A DNA stretch of 10,535 nt, taken from an uncultured Eubacteriales bacterium. GTDB lineage: Bacteria; Bacillota; Clostridia; Christensenellales; CAG-138. Location: positions 1-10,535 of the forward strand of contig UQGA01000037.1 of assembly GCA_900540495.1 (NCBI GenBank), given 5' to 3'. Under the pieces are notes generated by a model. It did no database searches. It had not been told where the DNA came from and worked only from the letters and a program-made list of their open reading frames with translations. Positions within the stretch are counted from its first letter, which is position 1; every line of letters begins with the position of its first letter. Made by a program: the position numbers and the translations under genes. Below, in pieces: positions 5,697 to 10,535 of this stretch.

Positions 5697-6989
5697 TCAG
5701 CCCTCCTGCGATGCGGCAAGCGCCTGATCGAGGTCGGCAAGGATGTCGTCGACGTGTTCAAGGCCGACCGAGAGCCGCACCTGCTCCGGCGTGATGCCGC
5801 AGGCATGCAGCTGCTCGTCGGTGAGCTGCCGGTGCGTCGTGCTGGCGGGGTGCAGCGCGCCGGTGCGCGCGTCGGCCACGTGTACGACGATGGCGGCCAA
5901 CCGCAGCGCGTCGAGAAAGCGCATGGCCGCTTCGCGCCCGCCCTTCACGCCGAACGAAACGACGCCGGCGGCGCCTTTGGACAGATATTCCCGCGCGAGC
6001 GCATGGCCGCCGCTGCCCGGCAGCAACGGATATTCCACCCAGGCCACGCGCGGATCGCGCCGGAGCGCTTCGGCCACGCGCAGCGCATTGCTGCAATGGC
6101 GCTCCATGCGCAGCGCAAGCGTTTCAAGCCCCAGGTTGAGCAGGAATGCCGCCAGCGGCTGCATCGTCGTACCCAGGTCGCGCATGAGTTGGGCGCGCGC
6201 CTTTTCGATATACGCCGCGCGTCCGAATCGCTCTGCGTAGACCACGCCGTGGTAGGAGGGATCCGGCTCCGTCAGTTCCGGGAACCGCCCGGCCGCCGTC
6301 CAGTCGAACCGGCCGCCGTCCACAACCGCGCCGCCGAGCACCGTCGCATGGCCGTCCATATACTTGGAGGTGGAGTGGATGACGATGTCCGCCCCGAAAT
6401 CGAACGGGCGGCACAGGATGGGCGTGGCAAACGTGTTGTCCACCACGAGCGGCACGCCGTGGCGGTGCGCCAGCGCGCTCATGCGCCGGATATCCAGCAC
6501 GGTCAGCGCCGGATTGGCGATCGTTTCGCCGAAGACGAGGCGCGTATTCGCATCGAACAGCGCGTCCAGCGCCTCGTCGGGCTGCTCCTGCGAAGCAAAG
6601 CGCACCTCGATGCCGAGCTTTTTGAGCGTTACGGCGAACAGGTTGACCGTGCCGCCGTAGATGGACGAAAGGCTGACGATGTTCTGCCCCGCGCCGGCGA
6701 GGTTGAGCACGGCCAGCAGCGTGGCCGACTGCCCGGAGGAGGTGCAGAGCGCGCCCACGCCGCCTTCGAGCGCCGCAATCTTTTCCTCCACGCACGCGAC
6801 GGTGGGGTTGGAGATGCGCGTATACATGTGTCCCGGCACGGACAGGTCAAACAGATCGCCCAGATGCGCCGCCGATTCGAAACGGTAGGTCGTGCTCTGG
6901 CAGATGGGCAGCACGCGCGGCGCGCCGTTGCCGGGATGGTACCCCGCCTGAATGCAGAGGGTCTCGGGGTGCTGGAAAGATTCGCTCAT
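5697..6989 (-). CDS. metY: O-acetylhomoserine sulfhydrylase (Cys/Met metabolism PLP enzyme)
   Basis: This cytoplasmic PLP enzyme converts O-acetylhomoserine and sulfide to homocysteine. The protein has 430 residues, which fits O-acetylhomoserine sulfhydrylases and exceeds most cystathionine synthases or lyases (about 380-400). I see YTRISNPT (56-63, with PLP-phosphate binding Y56 and R58), the SSGQSAT segment (84-90), aspartate D184 in VVDNTFATP, and the Schiff-base lysine K209 in IHSTSKYMDGH. The C-terminal SVGLEHVDDILADLDQAL is typical. ATG 6989 has AAAAGGAG 7 nt upstream. The frame remains open up to 7133, but that stretch belongs to the RNA leader and resembles no enzyme. metA follows after one base. 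Regulation is probably at the leader, which holds a terminator hairpin. A cystathionine gamma-synthase-like activity is the main alternative, less likely given length and the acetyl-type MetA. Confidence 0.94.
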   Translation of the reverse strand: MSESFQHPETLCIQAGYHPGNGAPRVLPICQSTTYRFESAAHLGDLFDLSVPGHMYTRISNPTVACVEEKIAALEGGVGALCTSSGQSATLLAVLNLAGAGQNIVSLSSIYGGTVNLFAVTLKKLGIEVRFASQEQPDEALDALFDANTRLVFGETIANPALTVLDIRRMSALAHRHGVPLVVDNTFATPILCRPFDFGADIVIHSTSKYMDGHATVLGGAVVDGGRFDWTAAGRFPELTEPDPSYHGVVYAERFGRAAYIEKARAQLMRDLGTTMQPLAAFLLNLGLETLALRMERHCSNALRVAEALRRDPRVAWVEYPLLPGSGGHALAREYLSKGAAGVVSFGVKGGREAAMRFLDALRLAAIVVHVADARTGALHPASTTHRQLTDEQLHACGITPEQVRLSVGLEHVDDILADLDQALAASQEG

Positions 6990-7186
6990 ATCGTCGCTCC
7001 TTTTGCCCGCAGGGGCGTGTGTGATGAAACCGTGGAACACAAAAGCGGCCCGTCCGCCATGGGATCGGGCCGCCAGTCTTCTGTCTCCCGTCCCGGCGGG
7101 GACGGCCCGGAGGGCGGCGCCCCGCATCGGCATGCGGCTGCGGCCGGTACGGCGGCGCGCGAGCGCTCCTCCTTTACAAATGGGAC
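6990..7186 (-). promoter_or_regulatory. Structured 5' leader of the metY-metA operon
   Basis: This is the region from the predicted transcription start to the metY start codon, about 197 nt. In transcribed order it has an AAAGGAGG run not followed by a start codon, a hairpin CCGCAT/ATGCGG (7137-7122), a hairpin CCGTCCC/GGGACGG (7105-7088), the terminator-like hairpin 7073-7045 with its T run, and the metY ribosome binding site. It lacks the SAM-I core (GATGAAGCCCGGCAACC type) and the T-box sequence (GGGTGGNACCGCG type). The type of regulation is unknown. Confidence 0.5.
7041..7073 (-). terminator. Terminator-like hairpin in the metY leader (attenuator)
   Basis: On the minus strand GCGGCCCG (7073-7066 side) pairs with CGGGCCGC (7052-7045) over 8 bp with a 13-nt loop, followed directly by TTTTGTG. 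It lies 51 nt before the metY start codon, inside the transcribed leader, so it would stop transcription ahead of the operon. An upstream CGGGCCG (7109-7103) is identical to part of its 3' arm and can pair with the 5' arm instead, offering an antiterminator. Confidence 0.55.
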
Positions 7187-7192
7187 GGTATC

Positions 7193-7221
7193 AGTATACG
7201 GGCCGGCCGGCCGTTTGTCAA
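7193..7221 (-). promoter_or_regulatory. Strong promoter for the metY-metA operon
   Basis: On the minus strand there is a perfect -35 TTGACA (7221-7216), a 17-bp spacer and the -10 TATACT (7198-7193). The -35 lies 8 bases past the stop codon of the cvpA-like gene. The spacer contains the 12-nt palindrome GGCCGGCCGGCC (7201-7212), which could be a repressor site or merely GC-rich DNA. Confidence 0.8.
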
Positions 7222-7229
7222 CGCTGCGA

Positions 7230-7937
7230 TCAGGTGCCGGGGATCAGGGCGAGAAAGAAGTTCGTACGGTAGAAAAACTCGCCGAAGAACGACTCCTCGA
7301 TAAACTCGTACAGCTTGGGCAGGACGGTCAGGGCGATTGGCACGAGCAGGAACAGCAGGAACAGCACGAGCACGCCGTGGATCAGCCCGACGCCGGCGCC
7401 GATGGGGCCGTCGAGCCGGGCCAGCGCCGGGAACCCGCCGCGTCCGTGCGCCACACACTCGATGACAAACCCGATGATGAGCCGCGCCACAAGGAACACG
7501 GCCAGCAGCGACACGATGTTGATGACCACGCACACGATCGTCTGGTTGAAATAATCGCCGAGCGTGGTGATCCCATCGGCGGCAAACGCCTCGGTCGCCA
7601 CATTTTTCGCCACGCGGTTGCCCATGGGCAGCGGCATATCCGCGTTTTCAATGACGAGGTTGAGCTCTTCGAGCGACACCTCGGAGATGGGCGTGCGCGT
7701 CAGCTCCACATCCGTTACGGCAACATATTCGGCGCCCTCGGTGTAGTAGAGCATCATGTTGTACAGGTCCGGGTTGCCCTTGATGAGTCCGGCGACCGGC
7801 GAAATACAGGCGGCCGCAATGATCCATGCCAGCAGCGTAGCCATGACGCCGAGCGCCGCGGAAACGAACCCGCGATACCAGCCGCCCAGAATCGTGATGC
7901 CGAGCACCAGCAAAATGGCGATATCCACAACGTTCAT
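7230..7937 (-). CDS. CvpA-like membrane protein
   Basis: This 235-residue membrane protein belongs by pattern to the CvpA (colicin V production) family. The N-terminus MNVVDIAILLVLGITILGGWYRGF is the classic CvpA start: a first helix, then the G-x-x-RGF turn and a second helix (about 27-47). A hydrophilic insert of about 80 residues follows, larger than in short CvpA proteins. Two more long hydrophobic segments lie at about 132-160 and 177-205, with the conserved LDGPIGAGVGLIHG stretch between them. The tail is short and aromatic-rich. The family is linked to envelope integrity and secretion, but the biochemical role is not known. ATG 7937 is set by GAGGAGGTG 5 nt upstream. The next gene upstream is the DUF5711-like gene, 174 bp away on the same strand. 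The metY promoter begins right after the stop. Confidence 0.85.
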   Translation of the reverse strand: MNVVDIAILLVLGITILGGWYRGFVSAALGVMATLLAWIIAAACISPVAGLIKGNPDLYNMMLYYTEGAEYVAVTDVELTRTPISEVSLEELNLVIENADMPLPMGNRVAKNVATEAFAADGITTLGDYFNQTIVCVVINIVSLLAVFLVARLIIGFVIECVAHGRGGFPALARLDGPIGAGVGLIHGVLVLFLLFLLVPIALTVLPKLYEFIEESFFGEFFYRTNFFLALIPGT

Positions 7938-8111
7938 GCGCGCACCTCCTCGTTTGCGGGTTTTGCGCCGGTTGCACCCGTGGCCGGTCCGTTGCGGGCG
8001 GGCGACGGGCGGCGTAGCCGGGGCGGCAAGCCCCTCACGCATATATATCCATGTCAGCGCCCGTTGTTGCTTCTTTTTTCAAAAGAAGCCCGGCGCCGGC
8101 CAATCGCGCCT
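7938..8111. other. Spacer between the DUF5711-like and CvpA-like genes, with hairpins
   Basis: This 174-bp stretch is non-coding. It holds the A/T-rich hairpin at 8069-8089, a small GC hairpin GGGGC/GCCCC (8020-8034) and an ATATATAT run (8041-8048). I cannot place a convincing promoter with both hexamers, so it is unclear whether the CvpA-like gene is cotranscribed with its upstream neighbour. Confidence 0.5.
8069..8089. repeat. Perfect A/T-rich hairpin GCTTCTTTT/AAAAGAAGC
   Basis: Arms 8069-8077 and 8081-8089 are perfectly complementary (9 bp) with a 3-nt loop. On the minus strand the hairpin lies 22 nt after the DUF5711-like stop codon, where a terminator is expected, but no separate T tract follows it. 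It contrasts sharply with the GC-rich surroundings and could be a dispersed intergenic repeat. Confidence 0.5.
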
Positions 8112-9287
8112 TTACCGCACCTTGGCGGTATAGTAAGCGCCGTTGCTCAACAGCAGCAGCATGGAGTCGGACAGCTTGATCGCCTCGTCCACCGGCAGCT
8201 CCAGCGTGGCCGTGGAAGAAAGATTCCCGCGCAGCGAATACGTAAACAGTTTTTCGCGGGCGACCACCACGAGCGCACCGTTCATGATGTAGCCGGCGAC
8301 GCCCTCGCTCGGCAGTTGCAGATGCGTCTCCACCGCTTCGGACGTCTCGCCTTCCGACAGCGTGAGCAGCTTGACGGCGTACATATCCCCGTCGCGCGGG
8401 GCGAGCAGGAACGTGGGCGTGCCGGAGGCGGCGGAGAAATCCAGCACCTTATAGCCGTAGACCATCTCGCGGTAGATCTCCTTGTTGCCGTCGTGCGTGT
8501 AGCGGATGATCTGGCTGGTGCCGACGGCGAACACGCTCTTGTCCGTAAAGTACAGCCCGTCGATGAGCTGGTCCTGGACCTGCATCACGCCGATGCCCGT
8601 GCGCTGCTGCAGATCGTAGGTGGTGATGCGGGTGGTCGGCGTGCCGGACGCGCTGGAGATCGTCTGCATCCAGAGCATCTCGCCGGTGGTGGTGTAAAAC
8701 CCGAAATCGACGATGTACTGGTCGTCCGGTAAAAGCTGATCCGCCTGTTCGCCCGTTTTGGTCAGCACGAGAATGCTCTCGCCGCCTTCGCTGTCCCGCC
8801 GCAACACGGCGATGTGCTCCGTCCCGCACTCGACCGACAGGATCTCCCCGGTGAACGACACCGGCTGATCCTGCCCGACGATCTGGAGCATGGAGGACGT
8901 GTACACCACCGAGAGCGAGGCGCTGCCGCTCATGCGGATGTCCGACGTGGCCGTGCCCTCGGTGTAGTTGCGGTTCTGATTGTTCCAGTCGTAGTAGTGG
9001 ATATGCCCTTCCGTCTGGTAGAGCAACCCGCTGCCGGTGTTGAGCTTGGTCATGCCGGCGGTAATCGGCGTGGCCGTCATGGAGATCGTCCGCTCGCGCT
9101 CGGAGAAGAACAGCAGATACGCCAGCACGGCGCCCGCCGCCACGATCAGCATAAGCGCGGTGAACGCAAGCGTGCGCGACACCCGACGGCGGCGGCGCCG
9201 CCGTCCCGTCTGAGCGCGCCGGGGCGCGCGGGGATCCGGTTGTTGCGCGGCGCGCTGCTGCGCGCGCGGCATCCTAACGTATTCCAT
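8112..9287 (-). CDS. Membrane-anchored DUF5711-like protein, probable beta-propeller ectodomain
   Basis: This 391-residue protein has a very basic cytoplasmic N-terminus (RRRRRRR around residues 29-35), one transmembrane segment at about 39-61 and a large outward domain. That domain is built of repeated short beta-strand units with aromatic and small polar residues (for example YIVDFGFYTTTGEMLWMQ, TTRITTYDLQQ, IDGLYFTDKSVFAVG), as in WD40 or PQQ-like propellers. I recognise it tentatively as the DUF5711 family of Clostridia, whose function is unknown. No catalytic motif or signal cleavage site is seen, so it should remain anchored. The ATG at 9287 is preferred: AAGGTG lies 11 nt upstream, whereas the GTG at 9299 overlaps that Shine-Dalgarno. 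The lipid kinase gene ends 58 nt upstream on the same strand with no terminator between, so they may be cotranscribed. Confidence 0.8.
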   Translation of the reverse strand: MEYVRMPRAQQRAAQQPDPRAPRRAQTGRRRRRRRVSRTLAFTALMLIVAAGAVLAYLLFFSERERTISMTATPITAGMTKLNTGSGLLYQTEGHIHYYDWNNQNRNYTEGTATSDIRMSGSASLSVVYTSSMLQIVGQDQPVSFTGEILSVECGTEHIAVLRRDSEGGESILVLTKTGEQADQLLPDDQYIVDFGFYTTTGEMLWMQTISSASGTPTTRITTYDLQQRTGIGVMQVQDQLIDGLYFTDKSVFAVGTSQIIRYTHDGNKEIYREMVYGYKVLDFSAASGTPTFLLAPRDGDMYAVKLLTLSEGETSEAVETHLQLPSEGVAGYIMNGALVVVAREKLFTYSLRGNLSSTATLELPVDEAIKLSDSMLLLLSNGAYYTAKVR

Positions 9288-9345
9288 GCCGTTTCTCACA
9301 CCTTATCAGAGATGGTTGCCGGTGTAAAGCAAACATTTTGTGTCT

Positions 9346-10227
9346 TTATGTGGGCACGACCACGCGCATGCTGCCCGGCAGCACGCGGAACGTGACCGGC
9401 GTGCCGGGCATGACCTCGCCGTCCACCTCGATGCGGGAGACCGGGTCGCACACGGCCTTCAGCTCCTTGGCGCGGAAATAGGTCACAAAGCGCGTACCCA
9501 GATGCCGGCCCTTGAGAAAGAGGGGCAGCACGGTCAGCAGCGCACGCTTGCTTACGTCGTGGATCACGCAGATGTCCAGCAAGCCGTCGAACGGATCGGC
9601 CTTGGGCGTAACGTTCATGCCGCCGCCGAAGTGTGTGCCGTTGCCGGCGGCGATGAGCAGCACATCCCGGTCCAGCTCGCCGCCCTCCCAGGTGATGTGC
9701 GTTCGCCGAAGCTTCAGTTTGCTTACGGCGGCAAGCAGCCCGCGCAGGTAGGCGATCGATCCGTTTTTTGTGCGCGTCTTGAAGTATTCCGTCTCGTCCA
9801 GCACGTCCACGTCGAACCCGAAGCCCGCCACATTGAAGTACAGCTCGTCGTTTGCCATGGCGGCGTCCATCTCCCGTACATGGCCGTGCAGCGCGGTGTC
9901 GAGCGCCGCCTCCGGCTCCGTCGGCAGGCGCAGCGCCCGCGCCAGGTCGTTGCCCGTCCCGCAGGGCAGCAGTGCAAGCGGCGTATCGCTGCCCATGAGC
10001 CCGATGGCGACCTCCCGCACCGTGCCGTCGCCGCCGAGCGCGATCACGCGGCCGTGGCCCGCCTGCGCCGCCGTGCGTGCCAGCTCGACGGCATGGCCCG
10101 CAAACTCGCTCATCGCGTCGGAAAAATCGGCCCCGGCGCGTTCAAGCAGGCCGCGCACATGCGCAAAAACCCTGCGCGCCGCACCGTTGCCAGCCACCGG
10201 ATTCCAGATGATGTGTATGTCCGACAA
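9346..10227 (-). CDS. Diacylglycerol/lipid kinase family protein (DagK/YegS-like)
   Basis: This soluble 293-residue enzyme belongs to the DagK catalytic-domain family, which phosphorylates diacylglycerol or related lipids with ATP at the inner membrane face. Diacylglycerol recycling or a sphingoid/other lipid substrate are both possible. Seen in sequence: IHIIWNPVAGNG (4-15), the nucleotide-binding GGDGTVREVAIGL (65-77), PCGTGNDLARAL (88-99) and the C-terminal domain motif IEVDGEVMPGTPVTFRVLPGSMRVVVP. Length matches DgkB and YegS (about 300). I place the start at TTG 10227 because AGGGGGAG lies 7 nt upstream and the fold begins three residues later. An ATG at 10254 has no good ribosome binding site, and an ATG at 10299 falls inside the promoter. 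It heads the possible cluster with the DUF5711-like and CvpA-like genes. Confidence 0.9.
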   Translation of the reverse strand: MSDIHIIWNPVAGNGAARRVFAHVRGLLERAGADFSDAMSEFAGHAVELARTAAQAGHGRVIALGGDGTVREVAIGLMGSDTPLALLPCGTGNDLARALRLPTEPEAALDTALHGHVREMDAAMANDELYFNVAGFGFDVDVLDETEYFKTRTKNGSIAYLRGLLAAVSKLKLRRTHITWEGGELDRDVLLIAAGNGTHFGGGMNVTPKADPFDGLLDICVIHDVSKRALLTVLPLFLKGRHLGTRFVTYFRAKELKAVCDPVSRIEVDGEVMPGTPVTFRVLPGSMRVVVPT

Positions 10228-10280
10228 AACGCTTCTCCCCCTGCGCGCCCGCATGGTTGTGGGCGATGGATTTGCATAAT

Positions 10281-10309
10281 ATGATACCAGATGTCGCATC
10301 GAAATGCAA
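10281..10309 (-). promoter_or_regulatory. Promoter for the lipid kinase gene
   Basis: On the minus strand the -35 is TTGCAT (10309-10304) and the -10 is TATCAT (10286-10281) with a 17-bp spacer. Transcription would begin near 10274, leaving a leader of about 47 nt to the TTG start. The same TTGCAT hexamer and spacing serve rarA. Confidence 0.55.
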
Positions 10310-10337
10310 AACCCGCCGTGCGCGCTGCCATGGCGGG
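10308..10337 (-). terminator. Intrinsic terminator facing the lipid kinase promoter
   Basis: On the minus strand CATGGCGGG's complement (10337-10329) pairs with the 10320-10312 arm over 9 bp, one of them not Watson-Crick on this strand, with an 8-nt loop, followed by TTTT (10311-10308). It would end transcripts entering from beyond the right edge. The T run overlaps the -35 region of the kinase promoter. Confidence 0.6.
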
Positions 10338-10421
10338 CAAGCGGGAAGGGGCCGGCAGCGCGAAAGCGGACGCATAAAGATCTCTCACATTTGGGGGAGG
10401 CGGGCGGCGGCCTCTCGTAGC

Positions 10422-10502
10422 TCGTAAAAAGTTGGTAGCGACGGCGCGCCGTCGTGCGGGCGCTTGCAACCGTACAGGCGCGCCGAGCGGGACTTTTTGC
10501 GA
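10422..10502 (+). ncRNA. Nested hairpin element, candidate structured RNA or 5' leader
   Basis: Three stems nest in order: 10422-10432 with 10492-10502 (11 bp, including AAAAAGT/ACTTTTT), 10442-10450 with 10477-10485 (9 bp, CGGCGCGCC/GGCGCGCCG), and 10454-10459 with 10470-10475 (6 bp), closing a 10-nt loop. The only two non-Watson-Crick pairs (10425/10499 and 10456/10473) are U-G and G-U if the + strand is transcribed but A-C mismatches if the minus strand is, which points to a + strand RNA. It ends 26 nt before a possible start codon at 10529. It matches no RNA family I can name. Confidence 0.4.
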
Positions 10503-10528
10503 AAGAGGAGGAGCAAGGGAGCGGGCGG

Positions 10529-10535
10529 ATGGCTT
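10529..10535 (+). CDS. Possible start of a + strand gene running off the window
   Basis: Only ATG GCT and one further base are present. Support is indirect: AAGGGAG (10515-10521) lies 7 nt upstream, the ideal spacing, with a second purine-rich run AGGAGGAG before it, and a structured element that reads best on the + strand precedes both. Nothing can be said about the product, and the call could be wrong. Confidence 0.25.

Larger units (their letters stand above)
10228..10535. other. Non-coding right end of the window
   Basis: These 308 bases carry the kinase promoter (10281-10309), a leftward terminator (10308-10337), about 80 GC-rich bases in which I see nothing definite, the nested structured element (10422-10502), and two ribosome-binding-like runs (AGGAGGAG 10506-10513, AAGGGAG 10515-10521) before an ATG at 10529. 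The minus strand has an open frame here, but its translation is Arg/Pro/Ala low complexity with no start signal. Confidence 0.55.

Noticed and set aside
6990..7133. 48-residue N-terminal extension of MetY
   Set aside because: There is a strong ribosome binding site before ATG 6989, no family similarity in the extension, and a terminator hairpin lies within it.
6990..7186. SAM-I riboswitch or T-box in the metY leader
   Set aside because: I looked for the conserved cores of both and found none; GATGAAACC near 7023 is on the wrong strand and lacks the rest of the SAM-I core.
5457..8732. A 3276-base open frame on the + strand, antisense to metA, metY, the CvpA-like gene and part of the DUF5711-like gene
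   Set aside because: It runs across four convincing minus-strand genes and their spacers, and its translation is His/Arg/Gly low complexity with no domain. In GC-rich DNA such stop-free antisense frames arise from codon bias.
9340..10284. Long + strand open frame opposite the lipid kinase gene
   Set aside because: The opposite strand has clear DagK motifs, whereas this frame is His/Arg-rich with no recognisable domain.
10110..10535. Minus-strand open frame running in from the right edge
   Set aside because: It passes through a terminator and the kinase promoter, and its translation is Arg/Pro/Ala low complexity.
1..10535. tRNA, rRNA, CRISPR array, insertion sequence or integrase
   Set aside because: No TTCGA-type tRNA arm in context, no rRNA core sequences, no regularly spaced repeats and no transposase or recombinase motifs were found on either strand.

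Overview
The window looks like chromosomal DNA of a GC-rich anaerobic member of the Bacillota (Clostridia, gut-type). The evidence is the protein families present (RarA, a CvpA-like protein, a DUF5711-like anchored protein, a short DUF1294 protein, acetyl-type MetA), strong AGGAGG-type ribosome binding sites, sigma-A type promoters and compact gene packing. This taxonomic placement is an inference; there is no rRNA or other marker gene here.

Layout, left to right. (1) 2-424, + strand: the 3' part of an AT-richer ABC transporter ATPase gene cut by the window edge, followed by a long hairpin (451-517). (2) 425-828: non-coding, with degenerate GC-rich repeats that run into a near-perfect promoter (640-668). 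(3) 829-1848, +: a Gfo/Idh/MocA-family oxidoreductase. (4) A strong hairpin terminator (1899-1935) shared with the convergent ZIP metal transporter (1966-2772, -). (5) 2995-4637, -: rarA followed by a one-base-overlapping DUF1294 membrane protein. (6) 4745-6989, -: the methionine operon metY-metA, with its own promoter, a leader of about 197 nt that carries a terminator hairpin, and a clear terminator after metA. (7) 7230-10227, -: a CvpA-like membrane protein, an anchored DUF5711-like protein and a diacylglycerol/lipid kinase, which read as an envelope-related cluster. (8) 10228-10535: the kinase promoter, a terminator facing left, and a nested, highly structured element at 10422-10502 just upstream of a possible + strand start codon at 10529.

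How the genes work together: MetA (homoserine O-acylation, predicted to use acetyl-CoA) and MetY (direct sulfhydrylation of O-acetylhomoserine) form a two-step route from homoserine to homocysteine. RarA serves replication-fork maintenance. The remaining genes are housekeeping or envelope functions. I see no CRISPR array, tRNA, rRNA, transposase or integrase gene. The parts not explained by known families are mostly RNA-level: the metY leader, the 10422-10502 element and the repeats before the oxidoreductase promoter.
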